A stretch of DNA of 64,000 nucleotides from Chinchilla lanigera (lineage: Eukaryota; Chordata; Mammalia; Rodentia; Chinchillidae), in contig NW_004955418.1 of NCBI RefSeq assembly GCF_000276665.1, forward strand, positions 2,379,894 through 2,443,893. Reading direction: 5' to 3'. The number at the start of each line of letters is the position of its first letter. The stretch's first letter is position 1. Below are positions 10,309 through 20,500 of the stretch, piece after piece. The translations under genes and the position numbers were made by a program. Below the pieces are notes generated by a model. That model did no database searches. It was not told the DNA's origin and was given only the letters and a program-made list of their open reading frames with translations.

Positions 10309-10457
10309 TTTTTTTTTTCTTTGAGATAGGTCTTGCTATGTAGTTTGACTGTCTTTGAACTCACTATGTCTCAGGCTGGCCTCAAACTTGCGGTGATCCA
10401 CCTGCCTCAGCCTCCCAAGTGCTGGGATTACAGGCATGCAAGCACCACACCTGGCTC
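10309..10457 (-). repeat. B1 SINE
   Basis: Reverse B1, older than its right-hand neighbour; ends 'caagcaccacacctggctc'. Confidence 0.75.
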
Positions 10458-10474
10458 AGAGTAGCTATTTTTAT

Positions 10475-10630
10475 TTATTTAGTTTTGTTTTTTTGAGACA
10501 AGGTCTCACTATGTAGTTGGGGCTGGACTTGCATTCACTTTGTAGCCTACGCTGGCCTTGCATTTATGGCAATCCTCTTGTCTCAGTCTTCTAAATGCAG
10601 GGATTACAGACATGTCTACACACTTGGCTG
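10475..10630 (-). repeat. B1 SINE
   Basis: Reverse B1 bounded by the imperfect repeat 'gtagctattttta' (about 10461) / 'gtagctatttta' (about 10631). Confidence 0.75.
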
Positions 10631-10654
10631 TAGTAGCTATTTTAGGGATGTGAT

Positions 10655-10730
10655 ATTTATTTTTACTGGGGATTGAACCAAGGATCTTGGACATACAGAG
10701 TTTGTACCTTGGAGGTACACTCCAGCTGAC
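10655..10730 (-). repeat. ID-like SINE, old
   Basis: 'ttactggggattgaaccaag' start and 'acactccagctgac' end, heavily changed between. Confidence 0.6.
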
Positions 10731-10881
10731 AGAATCTTCCTAAGTTTTCATTCATTGTATGCCAAGAAAATCCCTCTGTGGTGTGAGTATCAACTTGACA
10801 TTTAAAGTAACTTTATTAAATATCTTGTCCCTAAATTTAAACTTTATAAAGGATATTTAATATAACTTCTATTGATGGATT

Positions 10882-11171
10882 GATTGATTGGGACTTGGTA
10901 TTGAACACAGGACCTTTGCACTAAGCTAGATCCTTAGCCCTTTTTTTTTTTTTCCCCAGTATCGGGAGCCGAACTCACGACCTTGCGCTTGCCAGGCAGG
11001 CGCTGTGCCGCTGAGCTAAATCCTCAGCCCCCCTTAGCCCATTTTTATGTTTTATTTTGAAATAGGGACTCACTAAGTCACTAAGTTGCCCCACCTGGGC
11101 TTGAATTTGTGATCCTCCAGCCTCAGTCTCACAAAGTGCTAGGATTACATGGATGCCCACCACACCCGGCT
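10882..11171 (-). repeat. ID inside an older ID-B1 composite
   Basis: An old ID (gacttggtattgaacacagg) runs to 'ccttagccc'. A younger ID sits at about 10941-11030. The repeated 'ccttagccc' leads into an old B1 (about 11052-11171). Confidence 0.7.
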
Positions 11172-12060
11172 ATAACTTCACTTTGAAGTTGTTTTTTTTA
11201 GATGAATAGACAGGTAGATAAACTACATGTTTCAGCAGGTGTTTCAGGATGTTTTGGAAAGTAATCATCTAGTAAAAGATTTGCTGTGGAAATGTGGTTT
11301 TCCTTCTGCTCAGATTTTGATGTTCCTTCTTGGAGGTCTGTGCTACTGAGAGGACTGTTTTGAAAACCACACTGCTACCCCTCTTCTGTTTACCTGAAGT
11401 GTGGGTAGAGTGCTGTAGTATAGTTTACTAATCTTATTAAAGGTTTGTTAATAGATTTGTTAATGGACTTAACAGAGGTTGATGAGACCAAATAATAAAC
11501 ATATTAAGTTTTCCCCTCAGCTTATTTACTAGTCCTTCAGCATTATGCAAAGGAGAAGAGACTAATTCTCTGAAGTTTCAGTTAAACTTAACAGCTGTAT
11601 AAGTATGTTTAATACAGCGAAACTTAGGCAGAGAGACAGTGGAAGTTGTTCTGGGTCACATATCTACAAAGTGGTGGGCTTGGTATTTGAAGGTTCTGTT
11701 TTTTTGTCTTTTTCTGTATGAGCTGTTGGTTCTCCAACTCAGAAAGCTCAAGTGGCCACTGTTATGTTGCTTCTTTGATCTCAAATTCTTCAAGTTTACT
11801 TCTGAGCATATGAGGAAATGAGGAACGAATGGGGTAGAGTAGGGTACTTGTGTGCAGACTTAGTGTCCATTGAGGAAAACGGTTCATGTGAATGGCATAA
11901 TCTTGGTAGTGAAATATTCTTTCTTGAAATTCATTTATTTATCTACAGCAGAAAGATTCTTATCCTACTTAGCTACCATAATTTGGCTTTGCAAGATTTT
12001 GTCTTTAACTACGTCACAGATTTTTCAGGCAGAAAAAAATGCCTTTCAAAGTAGATAACT
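11172..12060. other. repeat-poor intron 1 stretch
   Basis: Unique-looking intronic DNA. A few 60-80-codon open frames occur, with no coding signature or matching splice sites. Confidence 0.5.
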
Positions 12061-12067
12061 TTGTAGG

Positions 12068-12625
12068 CTCCTCAAAAAATAAAAAAACAGAAGTTTCATT
12101 TGACCCAGCTATTCCCTTTCTAGGTATCTTCTTGAAAGAGTTAAAGACATCATATTACAGTAATAAATGTAAACCCACCCATGTTAATAGCATAATTCAT
12201 AGTAGCCAAATTGTGAGAGCAGCCTATTTTTCCATCAGCAGATGAATAGGGCAGTTAAAGAAAATGTGGCATTTACACACAGTAGAATACTGCTCTGCCA
12301 CAAAGGGTAAACCTGAGTCATTTGTAGGAAAATGGATACACCTTGAGACCATGATGTTAAGTGAAAGAAGTCAGACTTCCAAGCTTAAATATAGCATGGG
12401 TTGTCTTACATGAGAAACCCAATATGTAAGTAAATTAAGGAGCAAAATAAAAGATGATGTGAAACAGGGAGGTAGAAGGGAAGGGGACCAAGAGATGGAG
12501 GTAGGTAAGAGACCAGAGAGTAGGGGAAGGGATGAAGAAAGAATTAAGATACATTATATGAACAGACGACTCCCCATGGTGGATGTAATCATTCTGCACT
12601 AATAAAGAGTGAACATGGATCATAA
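12068..12625 (+). repeat. L1 LINE 3' end
   Basis: L1 ORF2 tail (tttgacccagctattccctt) and a rodent-type 3' UTR: 'gaatactgctctgccacaaa', 'aatggatacaccttgagacc', 'catgagaaaccca', then a purine-rich block. 5'-truncated and decayed. Confidence 0.75.
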
Positions 12626-12767
12626 TGAAAAAATAGGTGCCCTCCTAAGGGGATTTTACTTTTATCTCAGTCTCTTTGCATGGTGAAAAATGTGGGAAAT
12701 TGAAATAATTGCTTTTTTTCTTTGCAGATTAACTGCTGAAGTACTGATCGAGTTCTGCGTTTCTTCA

Positions 12768-12815
12768 ATGAGGAACTACAGGCTGATCTTCTGCCATAAT
12801 CTCAAACAACCATAA
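12768..12815 (+). promoter_or_regulatory. upstream ORF 1 (15 codons)
   Basis: ATG at 12768, TAA at 12813-12815, inside the leader exon. Expected to lower or condition initiation at the FAM13B start. Confidence 0.5.
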
Positions 12816-12884
12816 ATGACAAAAGAATGCTTGCTCAGTGAGGGTAGCTGGTGCAGAAGCCATTTTTTAAACTTAGGTGTTTAA
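12816..12884 (+). promoter_or_regulatory. upstream ORF 2 (22 codons)
   Basis: Starts on the base right after uORF 1 stops and ends at the TAA that lies in frame with the FAM13B start. Its frame equals the main frame after splicing, so only this stop separates them. Confidence 0.5.
12827..12841 (+). promoter_or_regulatory. upstream ORF 3 (4 codons)
   Basis: A minimal ATG-4 codon-TGA frame nested inside uORF 2 in another frame. Confidence 0.4.
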
Positions 12885-12894
12885 GTACTCAAAG

Positions 12895-13555
12895 GTAAGT
12901 CTTCAAAATGGTGGCTGCCTGGTGCGCTATAAATCCATAGAGATTTTTGGAGTTTGCTCCCTGCTAGTTACTTATTTGTATTTTTAGTATCAGTTATTAA
13001 AGTTAAAAAGGACTTTCCTCATTTTTACTAGTAGCTACTATTTGGTTGTAACTGAGTTTTGTAGTTATTAGCTGGCACCATTGTGTTAAAGAAAGGAAAT
13101 TGCTTTTGTAAGACTATGTACATTTATATTCTCTTGTCCCTAAATTAATTTCTACCATTCCTGTACATTGGCTGAATTGTTTTCTAGTCTGCGTTCTTCT
13201 CTTGATCCAGAGAGTAAACAGTTGATCCAATGGGACTTATTTTTGTAAACTTTAGAATCTTGACTAGATCTACCTGGGTGATCTGGAGTCGTTCATTAAT
13301 GATCAATTTTTGAAAAAAGTTTTTTCTTTTAAAATACTCCTTTCCTGTAAATAAATAGTTTTAAAATAAATGTTTATTTTAGAAAGTGAACTTTTCTTGG
13401 GACTTCTTGTTTTCTTACCCCTGCACATTGGAGAGGGTCATCCCAGGCATAGTTTCCTCCTCCTGCTTCTTTACTAGTGCAACGTAACTATTTTTTTGAA
13501 CCAGACTAGCTCTGTCACTGTCTGCTGTGCTGTGTGCTGCTCTTCACTGCTCTGC
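12895..13555. other. start of intron 2
   Basis: AT-rich intronic DNA without a repeat or exon that I can name. Confidence 0.5.
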
Positions 13556-13558
13556 TGT

Positions 13559-13760
13559 CTTTTTTTCCTTTTCGTACTGGGGATTGAACCCAGGGTCTTG
13601 CACATAATAGGCAAGCACTCTGCCACTGAACTGAATACCCAGCCTTTTTCATTTTGAGAAATGGTCTCTTATAACTGCCCAGGGTGGCCTTAAATTTGTG
13701 ATCCTTGTGTCTCAACCTCCCAAATAGCTAGGATTGTAGGATTGTGCCACTGCACCTGAC
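13559..13760 (-). repeat. ID then B1, both old
   Basis: ID (gtactggggattgaaccc, to about 13644) directly followed by a diverged B1 ending 'tgtgccactgcacctgac'. Probably an ancient ID-B1 dimer. Confidence 0.65.
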
Positions 13761-14039
13761 TGAAAAAAATGTTTTTGAGTAATTTTGAAGTAATAGTGTT
13801 GATAAAAAAGGACTTTCCTCATTAAAAGTTGAGATCCAGAAATGAAAAAAATTTTTATTTTTTAGCAGCTGCTCTGTCTTACAGGAATAACAACTGATTA
13901 GTTGTGTTATTTGCTCATCATTAAAGTGATTCTCTCATGTTTGGGTGTTTATCAATTGAGGGGTTAGGTGAGCTTCATATAGCAGAGTTCAGAGATGAAT
14001 TAGGTTTGGCTTTTACATGGGTCATTAGTAAGCTTGGTT

Positions 14040-14057
14040 TTTTTTTTTTTTTTTTTA
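14040..14057 (-). mobile_element. bare poly(A) retro-insertion
   Basis: Seventeen T and one A between perfect 11-bp repeats taagcttggtt at 14029-14039 and 14058-14068. This looks like an L1-type integration in which only the tail was copied. Confidence 0.65.
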
Positions 14058-14392
14058 TAAGCTTGGTTATTAAAGGTCTTGTAGTAAAGGTCTTAGGACC
14101 TTATATTTGGTTATTAACTTCCTTTGCTAAATTTTGAACAATTTTGCCATTGTTGTTAAATATGTAAACACTATAGGGAGCCTTCAGAACTGACTTCATA
14201 ACAGAGAGAACGCTTTGATAACTATATTGGGCTTTATTTGTAGAATACACCATGAGCCTGATAACTGGAACATACTTAAGATAGATGAAAACACATTCAG
14301 GTGTAAAGCATTTTTCTTTAATGTATTTAGTCATATTGCCACCTGTTAATCATTATAGTCGTTTTTTTTTTTTTTTGTCTTTCATTTGGCAG

Positions 14393-14584
14393 AAAAGACA
14401 GCTTTGATTTCTGGCTGCAAAAAAGATATGAGGAAGAGCTCCTCCCCTTCCTTGAGTAACTGCAACTCCGTTCTTGCTAACAAAATATTTGGAATTCCAC
14501 TTGATGAGCTGCAGCAGGGAGGACATCCAGACAATGAGGTTCCATTCATAGTCCGCCACGTTGTGGACTATATTGAGGAACATG
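14393..14584 (+). CDS. FAM13B: FAM13B coding exon 1 (start codon)
   Basis: Acceptor ttcatttggcag|aaaag, donor catg|gtatac. The start is ATG at 14428. It is the first ATG of the main frame, with G at -3, and the upstream frame is closed by the TAA in exon 2. The exon encodes residues 1-52 and the first base of Gly53. After a Ser-rich N-terminus ([12 protein letters not shown]), the RhoGAP fold opens with 'FGIPLDEL' and '[16 protein letters not shown]', the usual first helices of the family. Confidence 0.95.
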
Positions 14585-17500
14585 GTATACATTTCTTTAC
14601 TTTGAGGGCTAGCTTTTGTTGTAATATACACAACTTATCCCTTTTTGACTTTCGATTTTTAAATTTTTTTTAAGTATGGAGAATGCAAAATATAGGCAAA
14701 ACAGTAGAAATTCTTTTTAAGGTTTTGGTGTGTTTTTAACTTAAATTGGTGTATCTAGAAATGACAGTTGCCCAGAGTAGAATATTTTTTTAGTGGGGGT
14801 GATAGGACTATTTTTAATGGATGTAAGGGGTGGGATAAAATAGAATATCCTTCGGAGAGATAGTATATTTCAAGACATCTAATTTGAAGGTTTTTAGCCA
14901 AATCTGGAGAGCCACCCAAGAAAGGCTTTCTAGAAGTATGAGTATTTTAAGTTGGCTAAAGATGAAAATATATGGGCGAGTTGTTGAAAGTTGCAGCTTA
15001 TTTAATTTTTATCTTGAACTGACATAGGCGGTCTGGAGCAACAAGGGCTTTTTCAAGTCAATGGAAATGCTGAGACAGTGGAGTGGCTTCGGCAGAGATA
15101 CGACAGCGGAGAAGAGGTGGATTTGGTTAAGGAAGCAGATGTTCCTTCAGCTATTAGTCTCCTTAGGTTTTTCCTTCAAGAACTTCCTGAACCTGTTATT
15201 CCTGGCAGTTTGCATATTCACTTGATGCACCTTTCTCAAGGTAATATAATATAGTTTTTTATTCTAATCAGTCATTTATTATTAGAGTCTTCACCTGTCT
15301 TGGTTACTTTTCTCTCATTGCTGGGACAAAATACCTGACGCCCAAAATTAAGGAAGGAAAGTGTAGTGGATTGATAACTGGTGGTCAACTTATAACCCCC
15401 AGCTGAACTGAGTAAGTGTGGTGCTGGGTGTGGGAGGCCCACCTGAGGACTGTTGCCAGCAGCATAAGAGGCAGACCTGGAGAAGAAGGAGGGCTGTTGG
15501 GAACTGAGAGAGGCTGTGGGAAGCTGGCTTTCCTGATGAACTTGGCTGTTTTCATCCTCTGAGGAGCTCGGGACCTTGCTGGCACTGAGAATGGCTTTGG
15601 TTCACTTTGGGGAGCTTTGGTCCTTCTGAGCATCACTTCCTGGCTCCAGTGCAGATCCCTCAGCCTGCTGGCACAGATCCTTCTTCCTGCTGGTACAGAC
15701 TTTGTAGATTCCACCACTGACCTTTGGGCCTACCCAGCAGATCCATGAAGCAGGTCTGCATGAGACGTTGTCATGGGCTCTGGGCCTCCAGTTGGATTCA
15801 TGGGAGGCATTGTTATGAGTTCTGGGTATTCAGCTCAACTCATGTAAGACGTTGTTGTAGGATCCAGGCCCTCAGCTGGATTCCTTGGTCTTAGTGTGTG
15901 GACAGATTCCCTGCACTCTTTTGTATTACTGTTCTTTGGGTGACTTATAAATAATCATATAAAGTATGTGTCCTGTATTATGTTGTTCCCCTTGCAAAAT
16001 AAGCCCCAAACCGCCACAGAAAGGTTTATTTCGCTTACGATTGGTGGAGGTTTCAGTCCATACTTGGCAGATTACAAGGCAGAGTGGCACATGGCAGAGG
16101 GCTACAGCTCATGGGGGCAGAACACAGCAAAAGCAACAAGCACACACCAGGGCGGAATGGCCTCAAGCACCCTTTTCCTCTCCCTTACATATGCAAACTA
16201 TCCACCCCAGGGCAGGTGTAGCTCTCACACCCATAATCAAACTCTAAAAGCCTGCCCCATGATCCCATGAGGCTTTGGGGAGACACACAGACACAAGCCA
16301 TAACATCACCTTTTAGAAATCATTTCTTAAATTTTTTTTTTTTTTATTGTTTTATGTTTTTGAGACAGGTTCTCACTATGCAGTTCAGGCTGGCCTTGAG
16401 CTCACTTATAGCCCAGGCTGGTCTTGAACTCACAATGAATCTCCTGCCTCAGCCTCCTGAGTGCTGGGATTACAGGCATGTTACCACCATGCCTGGCTGG
16501 AAATCATTTTTTTAAATAATTCATTACAACACATTGTTATAATTGTTCTATTTTATTGTTACTGTTAGTTTCTTACTGTACGTAATTTATAAATTAGACT
16601 TTATTATAAGTATGTATATATAAAGAAAATACACCTACAGGGTTAGGTTCTCTTTATGATTTTAGGCTTCCATTGTGAGTCTTGAGGTATATCCCCTGCA
16701 GGTGAAGAGGGACTGCTGTAACTGCTGATTATTTAAGGAAGTAATACTAATGCTGTTTGATCTTAGAAAATAGCTTCCTAGATTCCTCACAATTTTTTTC
16801 ATCTGGGAAAAAGAATCTTAAAATAATAATAATGACCCTGTAGAGCTGTTGAAGTTATGTATAAAAGAGCCTACACGGTAGCTATGCAGGAAGTAAGTTT
16901 CTTCCCTTTCTGCCTCTTCTCACTCCTAGAATACCTGGTGCAGGTGTGCACTTCCTTTTGTCCCTGAGCTGCAGGGTTGGAGCCCTGTGGCTCAGCCTGC
17001 TGCGCTGCATTCTCCTGCTGGGTTCTCTGCTGCTGCTCTCCTCCTCCTAGGGCAGCAGGTGAGAAGGGAGATACTAGCTTTGAAGGCTAAATTTAAAAAT
17101 GTTTTACAGACCTACACTTTAGAAATCTTGACATATGTTTAATAAATATATTTCAGATTAATTTCTTATTTTTCCATTTGCTTTTTGGGCCCTTATAGTC
17201 AGGGAAATGGCAACTTCTTGCATCTTTGTAGTACTAGTTACTTTTTTTTTTCTTTGTTGCTGGGAATCAAACTTAGGACCTTGCACTTGCCAGACAGGTA
17301 CTGTACCGCTGAGCTATATTCCTGGCCCTACCAGTTACTTTTTTATGATTGGTCTTATTAAGAAAAAGATACAGGAGGCAAAGGAGGAGGAGCAAAAGGA
17401 GAGTATCATTTATTTTATTTTGTTCATTCTTTGGGGATGGTGTCTAGGTCTCTGGACAAAGATTTCTGTGCGTTTGTTTTTCTTCTTTTGTTTGTGGTAC

Positions 17501-20500
17501 TAGGGATTGAACTCAGGGTCTTGAGTGTGCTAGGCTAGCACTTTACCACTGAGCTACATCCCCAGCCTTCTCTGTATTTATTGTAGGTAAATATTATGTT
17601 ATTGTGTGTTCATCCAACTAATTCAGCTGTTTATTGAATATTACTGAATACTCATTATATACTGAGCACTTTTTTTTTTTTGGTCTTTTTTTTTGTCTAG
17701 TGAGACAGGGTCTCACTACGCAGTTCAGGTTGGTCTTGAGCTCACTTTGTAGCCCAGGCTGGTCTCAAACTTGCAGTTATTCTCCTGCCTCAGCCTCCCC
17801 AATGCTGAGGTTACAGGCTGCAGGCGTGAGCCACCGTGCCCAGCTCTGAATAAATTTTTTATTTAGACTTGTGTTATTTTGCAAAGATGGCTAATATCAT
17901 GGCCATAATTTTTATTTACCATTTTCCCATAAATTAAGGATCTGCAGAAAGATACAAAATGAAATACAGTTGGGTTAATATTTGCTACTAAAGCAATAAA
18001 TTACTTCGTTTGAAGAGTATTTCTTTAAGAAATTACTTCTAGCCAGATTTGGTGGCTCACGCCTGTAATCCCAGCACTCGAAAGGCTGAGGCAGGAGGAT
18101 CATTGCGAGTTCGAGGCCTACCTGGGCTACAAAGTGAGCTCAAGGCCAGCCTGAACTGCATAGCGAGACCCGGTCTCAAAAAAGACAAAAAAAAAAAAAA
18201 AAGAAATTACTTCTCCTAAGTGGGCCCTCATTTATCATTGGAGTTAATATAGGCCTGCTTTCTGTTAATGAAAACTCATTGGTTGGCCTTCATTGGCCTA
18301 ACTTCTGTATTAAAATTTACTTGTTTGAAAAATAAACAAGCCAGCCTGGCCAACTTAACAAGATCTTGTCTCAAAATAAAAAAGACTGAAAGTGTAGCAC
18401 AGTGTGTGAAGGCCTTGGGTTGAGTCTCCAGCACTATAAAAATACAGAAAAACAAACATTAATTTAGAGGAGAAAATCAGATTTTAAAAAAAGAGCCTTT
18501 TATTTAGTCTTACTAAATAAAATTGCTGAAGTTAATTATTCTTTTCAAAGCTCTCTTTCAAAAGTTCTTTTCAAAGGAGAAAAATAAACTTTGTCACTCT
18601 TCATTCCTTGTCTTCCCATTCACCCAAATGGAACAATATCACTGGTACTGTTGGCGTGGCCGGCTGTGTTTGTACTTACAGTGTTCATGTTGCTTGGCAT
18701 GGACAGTGTATTTTGAGTTCTTAGAGTTGGCACGAGTTTGGAAACACAAGTACAGTCATGTAAGAGACCGTATGATGAGAATTAAAAAAGAAAAGAGAAT
18801 TGGAGCCAGCTTGTAGCAGATGAAAACATCCTCTGGCAGTTGAAAAGTTGAGTTTCTGTGCTCCACATCCTCCTTTTCAACTCTTCCTCCACTTAATAAG
18901 TGAAATGCAAAGCCCTAAGGCGTTGGCCTGTAGTGGAGGACGGGAAGAGGTTTTGAATTGTTATAGTAAAAAGGTGATGTGGGTGGAGTAATGTGAACCT
19001 GGCAAAATATCTGAGCTTTCCTTTTTACTTCATTAAGAAACCTGTCATTATGTTTTATAGATTATAATAACGAAGATGAATTTGGAAGAAAGTTGAGGTT
19101 CCTCTTGCAACAGCTTCCACCTGTTAATTACAGTTTGTTAAAGTTTCTGTGTAGATTTTTAGCCAATGTAGCATCACATCATGAAGAAATTTGGTCTGCA
19201 AATTCTTTGGCTGCTGTCTTTGGTCCAGATGTCTTCCAGTAAGTTGTTTCACAAATACTTGTTTAATTTTTAAAAATGGGATTTGTGAAATAGAGCCATT
19301 TTCTTGTCTTCCAAGGATTACCGGATGTGTGCTGAACCATTTTTTATAATAGATCTGATTAATCCTTGCAGGAGTTCTGTGAACAGGGTACAAATTAGGT
19401 TGGCTTTACAGATGGGAAAACTGAAGCATAGAATGATGACATAAATTGCTCAGGTTTATAAAGTGACTCATTGGTTTCTTCTCACTTTACCTGTGATTAA
19501 GAACTCTCAATTCAATGTGAACTTTTATTCTTAGCATTTACACAGATGTGGAAGAGATGAAAGAACAAGAAATAGTGAGCAGAATAATGGCAGGACTTCT
19601 GGAAAATTACTATGAATTTTTTGAGAATGAAGAGGAAGATTTTTCATCAAATGATTTGAGCTCAATTACTGAACAGGTGAGAATATTTTAAAATTTTATT
19701 TGGAGGGAGAATGTGTGTTCTTAATATGCTTAGCTGGGTGTGGTGGCACATTCCTGAAATCCCTGCACTCAGGAGGCTGAGGCAGGATTGCTGTGGATTT
19801 TGAGATCAGCCTAGACTACTCTGTGAGACCCTGTCTCAAAAATCTAAAAAAACAAAAAAGAATATGCTTTCATGGACTTAATACAGATTTATGTAGAAAT
19901 TAAGTACTGAACTAGAGGTGATTCTCTTGATTAATACATATGCAATATATATAATATGTTTATCCATGTGACATATGGTTTTGAATTTTTTCTCCCTGAA
20001 CAGCTTCTGTTTTCAACTAGGATAGTGAGGAAAAGGCATTTATTTTTAAAATTTAAAAAAAAAAATTTGGAGACAGGGTCTTGCTATATAGTGCAGGCTG
20101 GTCCTACACTCGCTTATGTAGCCCAGGCTGGCCTTGAACTCATGGCAATCTTCCTGCCTCAGCCTCCTGAGTGCTGGGATTACAGGTGTATGTGACCACA
20201 CTGGGCTAAAGGGATTTATTTAATTTTTTTTGATGTGCTGGAGATTGAACCAAGGGCCTCTAGCATGCTAGGCAAATATTCTACCATTGAGCTAAACCCC
20301 CAAATTAGAAGAGGTAAGTCAGAGTATGTGGTAGAATTTTTTCTTAAAGACAGGGTCTCAGTTCATGCTGGTCTTGAACTCACAGTGATTCTTCTGCCTC
20401 AGCCTCCCCAGTGCTGGGATTATAAGCATGACATCGCCACATCTTGCTCAATGGTAGAGACTTTTATGTCTATTTTAGTGTTTTGGTTTTTTTTTCCTGT

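Larger units (their letters stand above)
12728..12894 (+). other. FAM13B: FAM13B exon 2 (5' UTR)
   Basis: Acceptor ttttttctttgcag|att and donor aaag|gtaagt give a clean 167-nt exon. It holds no continuation of the FAM13B frame: the frame read back from the start codon through the 12894-14393 junction meets TAA at 12882-12884. The exon is therefore leader sequence. It contains three ATGs, all with stops before the main start. An exon here on the same strand, 1.5 kb ahead of the first coding exon, fits a 5' UTR exon of FAM13B, but joining it to exon 1 is inferred. Confidence 0.8.
15290..16310 (+). mobile_element. rodent hAT-like DNA repeat (URR1-type), split by an LTR
   Basis: 'ttggttacttttctctcattgctgggacaaaatacctgac' type start (15299 onward), interrupted after 'aaggaaggaaag', and continuing after 16018 with 'gtttatttcgcttac', 'tggcagagggctacag' and 'ccaccccagggcagg'. 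The family name is from memory. A relative lies at 41871-42187. Confidence 0.55.
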
